NCBI GenBank assembly: GCA_017506865.1
Contig: JAFCMP010000046.1
Coordinates: 744,001-808,000 of the forward strand
From: Tribonema minus
Lineage: Eukaryota; Sar; Xanthophyceae; Tribonematales; Tribonemataceae
Direction of reading: 5' to 3'
DNA length: 64,000 bases
In this document: in pieces, positions 1 through 11,262 of the stretch
How positions within the stretch are numbered: the stretch's first letter is position 1
How the letters are laid out: the number at the start of each line of letters is the position of its first letter
The notes under the pieces: generated by a model
What the model was told of the DNA's origin: nothing
The model's input: only the letters and a program-made list of their open reading frames with translations
The model's database searches: none
Position numbers and translations under genes: made by a program

Positions 1-104
1 CTACTGCCACAAAATACATTACTACTAGCCTTGCGCGTCGCAAGTGCTTGTGGGTCCGCATCAAGGAGTGTCCCTGGTGAAAGTGCGCTCGCAGTCACCT
101 GCAG

Positions 105-800
105 GTGCTCCTATGGTCACTAGCGGAAGGTGCTCTCTGGAACATTTACACAGGGAGTGCACTCGACTTGAGCGACTTTGCTGCTGTGGGTGAGCGTAAA
201 CAGTTGCACGGGGGAGCCAGACGTGCATCTGTGATGGTCAATACGGCCGTTTACGATGACATCATGATGCAGTCGTGTGCATCGGGTAAGCATGGTCTAC
301 ATGCAAAATGCTTTGAAACGCACGTGGGCGCGCGGTTCGAGTGGATACAATTGATGAAAGATTTGCTCTGGTTCATGAACCTTGGTGATGGTCAGCACTG
401 GTGAGAGTCAGAGCATTAAAAAGTCTAAAAGTCTTGTTGGTTGCAAAGTCGCTGGTCGAATTGCGACAGCTGTCAAGTTTGGTGACAAAACACATGACTG
501 CTTCAAGTGGAGCTGATCACTCGGCTGATTCACCGAAACTGCTACTTTGCAGGCTCATTTCCGCCTCTTTCAGTGCGTCCAATGCTGGCAGTGGGTGTGT
601 ATGCTCCCAGCGTCCAGCTGCCCGATGAGCTGCCCGATTACCCGTTTCAGTGGTGTCAGCAAGGGGAAACATCCAGGCTATGCCCGTTGCAACATTATTC
701 TTTGATGAACTGTGTCATAGCATTGAATACAGGAATGGCAGCTGCTGTTGCAACAGAAAATGCAAGCCCAAGCACAGATTGCAATGCCTCTCATGCCTGA
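105..800 (+). CDS. C-terminal exons of an unidentified protein (5' end outside window)
   Basis: Two exons can be joined in phase: 105-189 (acceptor CTGCAG, donor G|GTGAGC, phase 1) and 553-800 (acceptor TTTGCAG, stop at 798-800). The first reads LLWSLAEGALWNIYTGSALD and the second begins SFPPLSVRPMLAVGVYAPS, followed by a proline-rich acidic stretch and a low-complexity tail. I do not recognise the family and cannot see the upstream exons. The gene would be convergent with the TVP15-like gene that ends at 1007. The phase agreement and good splice sites are the only support; chance open frames remain possible. Confidence 0.35.
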
Positions 801-1006
801 ATGCACACACATGCACCAGGGATAGCAAGTGTGCAAAGGCTGACTGGAAGGCAATCAAATATGTAAAAATTGTGTATTTTTGCCTCAGCTACCAGGCAGA
901 GCAACGAGCCCTCCAAACAATATGTTCAAGGTGGCAATCCTGTCATCAATCAGGGCCATTGCGCTCACAGGTGACTCCAACATGTACAAATCATCTCAGA
1001 GAGCAT

Positions 1007-3135
1007 TCATGTACTCTTTTCCACTGCAAACCACTCGGGTTTGTAGAATCCAACGGCAATGCAAAGAGCCCCCCACCCCAAGCACACAATGCCCGTAGCC
1101 AATGGCACTGTGCCGTGGAGCCCAAAGTTGAGAAAGCCCACAAATATCAGGTAGAAGCCCCTTCCCCTGCACAGATGCAGCAGAGCAATGCACGGGCATA
1201 TGTTAACTGCTGAGTAAACATAGTGATGTGTTCACACACGCGTGTGGGCATGGCAAACAAGTGTAACATGGTGTCAGGCCACAAAAGCATGTGCATAGAG
1301 CAGCATGCGACACATGTGTACTATTTCGTTGACGAGATGTGTCATCTTATGCCATGATCACAAACAAAGCAGGATTCACAACGGTGCAGTGTCCCCTCTG
1401 CCTGGTGTTTGTACAAATTCACATTAGCGTAGATAGCCAGACCACAAGTGCTCCAACACTGCAGAACTGGCAAAACAACGAGCCTCGCACACAGCACCGC
1501 ATTTATTGCACATTGCATTTGTGACGAGTCGCAGTCGAGCACTGGTTCCTTATCGTAAAGTGCGACAAGGTGTGAGGAACAGACATGTGTAGATCCGAAG
1601 ACATAGCTTCAATAGGCGTCAGGTTCCGATGTGACGCATCGAGGCAATGCGGTAGGTGGACACATTGATGTTCACCTTAAACCTAATGGCGACGTTTGTG
1701 CAAGCTGTCAGGGCACTGTATGAATCCAGCACTAGCACGTATGCATTGTGACGATCCCATACCCCTTGAAAGGGCCTCCGACAAGGTTTGCAACAGGGTT
1801 TCCTGCAATTGTTGCTTGTCGTCGACGTTTGAGCTTCGAATGCAGCACTGCAACGGGCGCTGCTGAATTTCCCATTGCCACCAGCAACACGCAACAACAG
1901 CCTTATCTTGGGTTGCAAATGCGATGATACGAGGGAGCGAAGTCTACTGGGCAATCGATACTTCAAAGTACCAACATAGCGCTCCAGCACAAATGAGCAT
2001 GTTGATAGATGTTGATGGATCACGATAGGCCATCCATTACAGGCGCAGGACACTGTAGATCATGTACAACATGCATGGCAGCTCCTAGGAGATGTGTGCA
2101 GCACCAGCGGCTCTGCAACTGCAACATGCTGCAACACCAGATGCTGCAACTGCTGCGGAGCAGTTTGCACTCAGAACTGTTTTCAGCAGCAACTCCGTTT
2201 GTTTAGACATACATTATCACTGATCCGGAAAAAAAATATGGTCAGGGAGCTGGCAACAGCTGTACTCAGTGGTCAGCAGCACCTGATCACACCGGTCACT
2301 TACATGTTGCCATAGAACCATCCGAAGTTGCGCCGCATCATTTCATCCAGATTCGCATTGGGCACCCACCGCAACACCTGCAGCAACACAACCATATGTA
2401 ATCAGCAACTCCATGATGAAACAAAAACACAGCCACCACAAGCGGTGACATGAAGCAGTAACTGACAGGGTCCTGCGCTGTTGCAACAAGAGAGCAGACA
2501 GCTTCTGTAGACATGAATGCAAGTCCAGTAATGGTCGCAGGACAACCATGCAGTACAGACGCAACACATCAACCTTCAAATGTGACAACAACTCGGTTTT
2601 TGTCCAGTGGTGCCTCAACCTCTACACGTGCATTTCTGGTGTTGCGACAAAGCGTCGAAAGGTGCGTGAACGCCAGCAGCTCACCTCATAGGAGAAGAGC
2701 AGCACCGCAAAGAAGAACAGGTAGACGCCAAGGAAGAAATCCACCACTTGCGCGTTGGTGATCTCAATGACGCCCAACACAGCGGAGAACGCCATCAGCA
2801 CGCAGAGGCCAATGTTCACAAAGTGAAACCCGTTCCGCACTATTGCCCTGATGTTCACAAAGAGCATCAACAATCAGATAGTCAGGAACTGTGATGAGCG
2901 GGGATGGCCGCAGTGCGTAGACCACACTTGTGCACCACCTCATAAAGCAGCTCCTGCTACATGAGAGCACGCAATGGGATGATCACCAATAAAGCTTCTC
3001 ACACACACTATTACGTGACACTCACCCTGTGCTCCCTCCTGAGTCAACAGCCGCCGCAGGCCGTGTGCTTGCAGCAGCAGGGGCCGCTGGGGCGCCACCT
3101 GTAGCGCCATCTTGCATCCAGGAGGGCTGATCCAT
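1007..3135 (-). CDS. TVP15: TVP15-like / COPI-associated Golgi membrane protein
   Basis: Four exons (3135-3026, 2847-2685, 2377-2304, 1166-1007) give 168 residues with all phases agreeing and stop TGA at 1007-1009. The N terminus (about 37 residues, Ala/Pro/Ser-rich) is cytosolic-looking. Four hydrophobic segments follow: around FHFVNIGLCVLMAFSAVLGV, VVDFFLGVYLFFFAVLLFSY, GRGFYLIFVGFLNFGL and LATGIVCLGWGALCIAVGFY. A conserved loop, MMRRNFGWFYGNMGRG, precedes the third. This four-span layout with an FFLxxY motif and a loop leading into GRG is that of the COPI-associated/TVP15 family, integral membrane proteins of the late Golgi. The exact role is unknown in most lineages. The last intron is over 1.1 kb and contains a copy of the ATACTTNNAAGTAY palindrome. 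The start is the first ATG of an open exon with a good donor. The family call is from memory of the profile. Confidence 0.8.
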
Positions 3136-3703
3136 GATGCCCTCCTCACCTAAGCTTCACTCTCAGGCGCGTGTCCGATGCCTGCTTGCGTAGCACATAA
3201 GCACGATCGTTTTGAAAAGGTTACTTGTCTACCCAATTCTGATGTGTGCCCTCAAACATCTGAGCATAACTGCGCGCGAAACGCGCAACGATCAAAACAC
3301 TCACTAGCTGGGCAAAGCAAGTTCATAGAAGTGAACTGAGCACAACAGCAAGACACTAAGGAAAAAAAGGCACGATGCAGCTGCATTAGATTGCCATATC
3401 CGCTGGCCAAGCAGTCTGAGGCTTTCACAGTCCCGCGGAGGCAAGTGATCGCAACGCGCTTGGGTCAACAATTTGACGCGGAATGATGATCACCTGCTGA
3501 AGCGGTTCTGGCTGCAACGCTGCTGCAGTCGAACAGCGCCGGTGTGAACAGCAGCGCTGGTGGTGGTGGTGGTCCTCGGTGTTGGTACGCTTTTTTCCAA
3601 CTGCAAGCACTTGAAGTATCTGTGCAGGTTGTTACCCCATGGTCATCACCGAAAGACGCAGCTGCAGCATCAGTGAACTGTCTTCGGGCCGCCGGTGCAC
3701 GTG
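3136..3703. promoter_or_regulatory. Divergent intergenic region, TVP15-like / GNAT
   Basis: 568 bp between the start codons of two divergently transcribed genes, so it should hold both 5' leaders and promoters. It includes an A-run at 3361-3367. No recognisable core promoter element was identified. Confidence 0.4.
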
Positions 3704-6700
3704 ATGAGACGATTGTTTCAGCTAATAACATGCCCCGTCGTTGCAACATGGGGGTTCCGCCTATCCATGCTGCGGGGACTGACTTCTGTGGCGAAGGAGG
3801 CCAAGCTGCCAACAAGCCTGCTGACGTTCGGCAGTGAGCGGAATCTGGTCTTGGGGCTAATAGAGGTGCGAGAACCGAGAAACACATATCACTTGAAATT
3901 GGCATATACTCATGCGTCAACATATGACAGAGTGCTTAGAATCATCAACAATTATAATAAATCACTACTTCAACTGCTGAGAATAATGCAGCGTTAGTGG
4001 CATCTTACTGCCGTGACGTTGTGCCGTGCCGTCTCTTCCACTCTTACTTTCTTTCATTCATCATCGAGTCGCCGTCAAGAGGACGTGTGTAGACACCACA
4101 GTGAGCGAAAGGCGCTATACCCATGCCGTGAGGATAGAAAAGCGGTGGCAGGAGAATCCGAGGCTGTGGGGATCTTTACTGTTACGTTGAGGCACGCAAG
4201 TACGCGCCGATTTCCTAAGAGCCGGTAGGCTGGATCGATAGCTGCCCATAAACTCTAGCTAATGCTCCGCTCGCACCTTAAATCATTGCTCGGTGGAGCC
4301 GCTGTGCTGATTTTGTCTATTTTGCACAATAGAACACCCACCCTATTCTCAACATGCGTGTCGAGATAGAACGCGAGCAATGGCTTCAGAGACTGCTGAG
4401 CAGTAGCAGAGAACAGCCATATAGTCGCATCATGCGCTCAGGATGTGTGGCGCGCCATCGCAACGATTACGCAGTGGAAGGTAATCCCAAAAGCTGCATG
4501 ATAGAATGCCCGTGCGTTCTCAGCGCACACAGCGTAATGCTGCACGCATGTTGCCTATATGGGTAGACAATGACCTGCACGAGCAGCCTATGCAAGCAGG
4601 AACAGGACAAGGCAGCGTTCGCGGGCGACAGCCTGCAGACTTTCATGTCTCGAAAACTCATCAAAACTTCAACTTCAATCATGCAATACTCGGATTGCTG
4701 TCGACCACGACGAGATATTCTCTCTCGGAAACGCCGCTACTAGAGTACCTCACATTGCCGACGCTTCTAAGATGACTGCGCGAATACCTAATTTACCTAT
4801 ACAACTATACTTTTGCATGTACTGCGCAGGACCGTGATGTGGCTCAAGCTGCCGAGCTTCTGGTGAACTGCTTCCCATTTGAGGTGTCACTGAGCACCGA
4901 AGCAGGTTTTAAGGAGTGGGAGGTGCAGGTAAGCAAGGCTGAGTGATGAATGATATTCTGTGGGTGTTGGCTGTTGACCCAGACAGCCAAGATCGTCCGC
5001 GCCAGCTGCTTGTGCAAATCACTCATGTTAGTCTGTTAGGCACCAGTCCTGATGTGAATGTATCCGCAAAGAAATTGCCTGAGCCAACAGTCACTTCACA
5101 ATGGCACCTTCACCTCTGAATTTTGATGAAAGAGGGTCATGACCACATGAGTGCAGGCAAACTCTGAGCTGCGATTTGAGCAGTGCAATGGAGCACTGTG
5201 CCAACCTCATACAGTATGCGGCGCACAAACAACGACTTCCAAAACAGCTGTCACCACAGTTTTCATGGGCTTTCATAAGCACACTTATCATAAATGAGAA
5301 GTCATGCACTTCAACTATGTTAATGAAAGTCACAGTTTACAGTTTGATGATTTCTCAATGCCAGCTACTTTCTGCATGTTTCTACGCTGGATGATGTATA
5401 GGTTTGTGACGTCCATGGATGTGAATGACTGCGTTCGGACCTGTGACTTGGTGGGTCAATCTTCAGCCTCTCTTGAGGTCCATGGGTTTGCAAGCTGATG
5501 ACTGAATCACCAAACCATGACCGGCATTTCATACTTCTATGTACTTTAGTAATAGAGGCTATCATTCACCAGTAATGATCGAAGTTATGCACTCAGAAAG
5601 TGGTACAGGTACAGCAGTGGTAGGTCAGAGGCAGGTCGTTGTTCACTGGGCATGAGTTGAGTTGCGAAAATCAACTGCAGTAGCTCTGAGGCAGTCATCC
5701 GATTGCATGCATGCCAGTGCCAGTGCAGTCTTAGTGGTTTGGTCCTTATCACATGCACTAGGGCCTGATGTTGTGGACTTAGTGGAGTCATGGCAAACTT
5801 TAGCCCTTGGATTCGACCTGTTACGTACCAGATTTCAGCCATGTCATACCGTTAGCCCATGTAATGCAAGGAGCAGTGAGCCGATGTGCGTTTGCAATAG
5901 TACAATTAAACGTGTTTGTATGCTGCGTTGCAAGTTTCGTACTACGTACATGGACATGTAGCGAGTGTTGCATTGCGATAGCTGGCCTGCATCTTCGTCG
6001 CAAAAAGTACTGAAGTCTTTCTACAAGAAAGTGCTGCCTCTCAGCCTCAGCTTTCTCAAAAACGAGATTGGTGAAGCGAAGCTCACACCAATGTCAAAGG
6101 TTGTGAGCTTGAAAGTGTAACATGGCGATGTAACATGAAGGTAATAAGGCGGTAGTCTATGCACCCCACATTTTAATCTGCTCTGAAGAGCTTGTTGCAA
6201 ACCTAAGTGCCTGCAAGTCTGTCTCCAGCTGGTACACACAGTAACATTTCATACACTTCTCCAACAGGCATTTGCTCAACGATCCTTATTATACCAATTG
6301 ATTGCATCTGCACCCTTTCCGTTCGCGTGACAAACCTCCATACTGGAGAAAGCAGCTGCAACATGCTGCTTTGCGTGCTTGACCTTTCTTTGCTGTCACA
6401 ATTGCACATGTGTCTCTCCATTGGCGTCGCAGGTGCTGCGGATTCCAGTGGGACTCATGAATGCTTACTTGCGTGGTTTCAGGTAAGTTGGAGGTTGTGA
6501 TTTTGTTGTAAAGCAGTGTGCCATGGCCACTGCTGGCTTGTAATGACTTTCAGCGGTTGTTGCGGACACCGTGACATCTCATCATTTGGTGGTCTTCATG
6601 TCAGCAATACTGGCAGAAGAGCACCCCTGCTGAAAGGTTTCTTGGCTGTTGTCCAGACCCATGTGTGCATGCAGCAGTGCGCTGCAGCCAACGAATGACG

Positions 6701-7533
6701 CTGTATGCTTGGCCGCTTGTACTCAAATGCAGCTACTACGAGATCCTTCTAGGCATCAAGTTGCGTATGGGAGAACAGCTGCTCAACCCGCAAATTGATG
6801 CCAGTGGCTCCGCCATGATACTGGGAGTGGCAGATCCCAGCACAAATCAGGTGCGTGTGCGTGTATACCTATGTCACTCCTGTGCCATCCATCCATGCTG
6901 CAGACCGAGCAATGCAACGCGTAAGGAACTGATCGCAAGCACAGAAGCTTTGCTGAAGGCCATACCAACATTGACCGTCCCTGATTCTGACCTTGTCTCT
7001 TCTATGTGTGCTTCTCACAGATCATTGCTGTGGTGGAACTGGAGCTGCGAATACCCGATGGCACATTGCCGGGCAACTGGCCTTTGCCTCGATTCATCAA
7101 GGGCCAGAGCGCTGAATCACATAGCGAGCCCTACCTCTGTAACCTCGCCGTCTCGGAAAGATGGAGAGGGCAGGTGAGCCATTGACATGTTCCCCTTGAA
7201 CTCTGGTGACCTGGCGCTGACTCACCATTACCTTTCTGCTGTGCTTTGCTTGTGCAGGGCATAGGCAAGCAACTGGTGCGCTTGTCAGAACACATTGTCC
7301 GCAACTGTTGGGCGGGCAGTTGCTTGTACCTTCATGTCGATCCGTCCAATGAGATTGCTTTACAGCTTTACCAGTCGATGGGATATCGCCCAGCAGCACC
7401 GACACATACTCTGCCGCCATGGCTGCTTAGCTTGCTGGCTGTTCCGCAGGTGACGTACTTCAGCAAAAGTCTTCGTGGCGCAGATGCCAAGACTTTGCGC
7501 ACCGCAGTAGGGTCCTCGCAGCAGTCACCGTGA
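3704..7533 (+). CDS. GNAT-family N-acetyltransferase, organelle-type N terminus
   Basis: Seven exons (3704-3865, 4830-4928, 6016-6102, 6433-6482, 6733-6850, 7021-7173, 7258-7533) give 314 residues, phases consistent. The Arg-rich, acid-free N terminus (MRRLFQLITCPVVATWGFRL) resembles an organellar transit peptide, more mitochondrial than bipartite plastid. DRDVAQAAELLVNCFPFE is the alpha1 region of the GNAT fold; SAMILGVADPS and IIAVVELELRIPDG supply central strands; YLCNLAVSERWRGQGIGKQL is motif A with the acetyl-CoA pyrophosphate loop RGQGIG; LHVDPSNEIALQLYQSMGY is motif B. The substrate (Lys or N-terminus) cannot be read from sequence. Exon 1 is the least certain part: it is accepted because its GAG|GTGCGA donor matches the phase of exon 2. 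An alternative donor at exon 3 (AAG|GTTGTG) is possible. The gene is convergent with the kinase gene. Confidence 0.82.
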
Positions 7534-8345
7534 TGGATCCACATGGCAACCTATCATTATGAATAGAAGTATACTTCAAAAAGGGTATCTGGTGTGGACC
7601 CGTCCCTTGTGCCTCACTGGCTCTTCTGCTCTGTGCTGGCTTGCATGAAAATAATTGTACCATAGTATGATGGTACTGGGTGTGTCCTGCATTCATCAGC
7701 GACAGCTCTGCGCCAAGAGTCTGATACCTAAATACACTAGTTTCAAGCAAATGCTGATCAAACTCAGGAGTACCAGATCAAATAACATTTATTGATAATA
7801 ATAACAAATGGGCATCACAAAGTGCAGCGGCGTCATGTCCATGCTGCAGGACTGGTGGTGCTTGAATTGCCATCATTCTGCACCCATGCAAATGGACGAG
7901 GTGACATTACTGAACTTGCGGCATTAATGCCGCAAGTTAAGTATACTGGCAACAGCACATTGTTGCTCTCGCAGAATCCTCGTAGCTCGTTGGTTGCCGG
8001 ATAGTCACCTGGTACCTACCTCTGCCGTGTTAACATGTAGTATAAAAGTAGAGTACTTGATACCTCTGAGAGTTTGCAGCAATGAGCTGAACCAAAAACT
8101 TGTCATGTCGTCACAGCGTCATCTGGGAGACGAATGAACTATGTATCACGGAAGGCATTTGAGGCTTTTGAATGCCCTGGCACCAGGATAGCAAGGGGCG
8201 GCATATGTATTTGCCACCCCCACACCAGACACAAAAAGCAGCAAACACAGAAAGCCCACCAAAATATGCCCCGCAACCTGATGACCTACCGTCTATTACA
8301 TGCAACACATACAGCAACTTGCACTCAACAGATATACTGCCACAA
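7534..8345. other. Convergent intergenic region (3' ends of GNAT and PKA)
   Basis: 812 bp between two stop codons. It begins with the GNAT 3' region, which has the palindrome GAAGTATACTTC at about 7567-7578 and an AT-rich stretch with AATAAC/TTATTG at 7780-7805 that could serve 3' processing. No additional gene seen. Confidence 0.4.
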
Positions 8346-10850
8346 TCACATACGATCAAGGTCATCGAATAAAGCTCTTTCGGCTGCGCTGAGTGGTGGC
8401 TCCGAGTCTCCGTCCACACTCTCTGGGTACGTTTCAAAGTTGCTGGTGTCCCCATTTCCTGACACTCTTGGCAAGAAAGGCGCTTCATGCTGCATCACGC
8501 ACGAGAAGCACAGCAGCAGCGATGCACAGTCAGCCCTTCAATCCAGTCGTTGCATGGTTCATAATCACAACACGGGTGCAGTGCAAAGTTGACTGTCGCC
8601 TGGCGAGTCAACATGACACGCACCTTCATATTCCGCACAGCAGCCCAGTCCAATGGCGCAAACCACCTGTGCTCCTGCACGCTTGCCGCTCCCCCTCTGG
8701 TGCACCCCAAGCGCTTGGTGCGGTCCTCTGTGAGCAGCTGCTTGACAATATCCTTAGCGTCACTGTTGAATGACCTTGGCATGTCAAACCTGCAGGTCAA
8801 GGCAACACACCAGTAGATCTCTCAGAAGGGAGTTGTTGCGCTTAAGCAGCTTGGACTACGCTTCCATAGTGGCAGTGGCGGTTGTTGCTTCCATAGTGGC
8901 AGTTGTGGTTGTTCATGCAACATCCGTGTTTCAAGCAGTAAGTGACTCGTGCACTTGCTGTCCTTACGAACATTATGCAACAGTGTTGTGTGCATAGCCT
9001 GCAAAACGGAGCTCATGCAACCTTTGTGGCTGCTCGTCATTTATTGCATATAGTACATGTTGAGATGCACAGACGTGTTGAAGACTCTTGCACAAAGAGC
9101 AAGGTGCACACAGGCATCGATTGCCCCAAACACGTAGCTGCTTGCTGCTCACCTGCCACTGAGGATCTTCTGGTAGATTTGAACAGGGTTGTCATCGTAA
9201 AATGGCGGGTATCCAGCCAGACACTCAAATATGAGAATCCCTAGTGCCCACCTGTCAGGACAACCGGTCGCAGAAGAAAAAAACACCAGTGGAGACATAA
9301 ATGTATAAATGCCTCTGCCAGCAGGCAAGTCTTAGTGGCCCTCTGGTAAAGTGCTGGCACATGAAGCATTGATACACCCACATCCATTACTCGGGCAAGG
9401 TTTTGGCAACCTGCCCTGCGGGTACCATCATTTGACGCACCAGTCGCTGTTGAGCAGTGCATGCAGGTCATGCGCAAACACATAGACTGAAGTGTACGAG
9501 GTGAAGTATATGGTCAAACACAGTGCTGGCATGAAGCTCACACAAGCACAGATCAGGGTGCATGCAGCAAATGATTGTCTGCACACGTGCATAAGGAACT
9601 TCAGCATGCAGCCAGAAGGCTTTGTGAGAAAGTGACTGCTAATGTGTGTCAGAGAATTCAACGAACTTGACCCATGTCGACCTGACCATGAATAGGCTTA
9701 CACAACTGAGGCTGGTGAGACAGCAACACATCAGCTTGCTCACAAGTCCTGAAAAACTGAAGGCTCTGTGAGAAAGTGGCTGCCAATGTGTGACACTTCA
9801 AGGAATTCAACGTTTCTCACCCATGTAAACCTGACCATGAATAGGCTTACGACTTTCACACAACTGAGGCCAGTGAGACAGCAACACAGCAGCTTGCTCA
9901 CAAGTCCTGAAAACTGGGCCTCCGGAGTGTCATCATGCACGAAACATCAATGCACACCAGAAACCCGCCTCACCAGTCAACACTCTTTCCATGCCCCTTG
10001 CTCTGTATGATCTCTGGTGCGAGGTACTCCGGAGTTCCGCACAGCGTCCATGTCCGAGTCTCCACCACCTGAAAGGCCAGAGCATCGAAGAAGTAGAATT
10101 GCACAGATTTTGGCAAAGCGCTTCGTCATGATCAACACAAACCAGTTCTTCTAGCCAAAATAGCCGCCGCCTGGTGTGCATAGCAGCATGAACGTTGACG
10201 CACCTTCGCGAACCCAAAGTCTGCAACTTTGATCCTGCCCTCTCGTGTCAGCAGCAAATTTTCCGGCTGTGAGCATCATCAGACAACAGGGCAAGCACAA
10301 AAAAGTCAGCTGTGCTTCACCTTTTTGCAAGGCATTGCCATTTTGCAAGGCATTGTCATGGAGGTCGACGTACCTTGAGATCCCGGTAGGCGATGTTCAT
10401 GGAGTGCAGATACCCAAAGGTAAGCACAATCTCGGCTGCGTAGATCATGCTCTGCGTATTGGAAAAGCGCACGGCACTCCGAAGATGGCTGAACAGTTCC
10501 CCGCCCTCGACGTACTCCATCACAAGGTATAGCTTGGTGTCATCGTGGAAGTGACTGACAAGGTTGACCACTCCTGGATGATCGATGCGGCTGAGCAGAG
10601 ACACCTCGTTCTTAACATGCTCCACCTGCTTGAGCCGTATGATCGCTGACTTTTTGCTGATTTTGAGAGCATAGTACCGGCCAGAGCTCAGCTGCCGCAC
10701 AAGGCGTACCCTCCCAAAGGTGCCTGTGCCCAGAGTTTTCAGCAGCTCGAATTGGCGCAGCGGGGAGGTGGAGTTGCCATTGGCAGTCCTGTCAGAGACC
10801 TCGTCATCTGCGTCCTTCCCTCCCAGGTGCTTGCGCAGCGAACGTAGCAT
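8346..10850 (-). CDS. PKA-type (AGC) Ser/Thr protein kinase catalytic subunit
   Basis: Six exons (10850-10374, 10266-10204, 10068-9974, 9251-9153, 8789-8624, 8489-8346) encode 347 residues, the usual length of a PKA catalytic subunit. The glycine loop GTGTFG is at 41-46, the ATP lysine in ALK at 63, alphaC Glu at 82, YRDLKPEN at 155-162 (catalytic Asp157), DFG at 175-177, activation-loop Thr in [15 protein letters not shown] at 188, and the APE motif at 197-199. The tail [14 protein letters not shown] matches the PKA C-terminal extension. All catalytic residues are present, so the kinase should be active and regulated by PDK1-type phosphorylation of Thr188 and by cAMP-binding regulatory subunits (known for the family; the regulatory gene is not in the window). 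The final residues are LFDDLDRM rather than the usual terminal FxxF. Intron 3 (9973-9252) holds an imperfect 144-bp tandem repeat. Confidence 0.93.
9615..9915. repeat. Imperfect tandem repeat, two copies of about 144-155 bp
   Basis: Copy 1 begins at 9615 (GAAGGCTTTGTGAGAAAGTG) and copy 2 at 9759 (GAAGGCTCTGTGAGAAAGTG). Both continue through CCTGACCATGAATAGGCTTA and GCTTGCTCACAAGTCCTGAA, with small insertions in copy 2. It lies wholly in an intron of the PKA gene and has no coding signal. Confidence 0.85.
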
Positions 10851-11262
10851 TATGCCATGCAGCTCCTGCAGCCCGTGACGCTTTGACTATCAAAACTGGT
10901 TCTCCGCCTCGCTGCCGCTCGGAGCGATGGCTCTTCCTGCGTGAGTCCCAGCTTGCTTTGCTCGACCCGTATACCCGTATAAAACCTCGGCGGATCCCGC
11001 GGCGGTTATGTGGCGGAGGGTATGTATGCAATGAAGGGTATGTATGGGGGGTGCAGAGCCTGACGTTAAAACTTTTTTTAATTTAAAAACCAAATGATCC
11101 TTTTGAGATGATGTCATGGAGAAACGCCTCGGATATACGCAATCATGTTACACGCACAGCCAGTCCCACAAAACACCCATTCTTAGTGACAGCATGGCAG
11201 CATTTGAAACTGACACCACCAGAGATTCATCTGTCGAGCGCCCCAGCTTTTGTGATATTATG
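10851..11262. other. Tandem intergenic region, PKA 5' / EED 3'
   Basis: 412 bp upstream of the PKA start and downstream of the EED stop, both on the minus strand. It contains CCGTATACCCGTATAAAAC at 10968-10986 and an A/T run at 11071-11092 (TTTTTTTAATTTAAAAAC). No gene seen. Confidence 0.4.

Noticed and set aside
3465-3923. Minus-strand open frame of 152 codons
   Set aside because: Antisense to exon 1 and promoter of the + strand GNAT gene; no domain and a His/Ala/Pro-biased composition.
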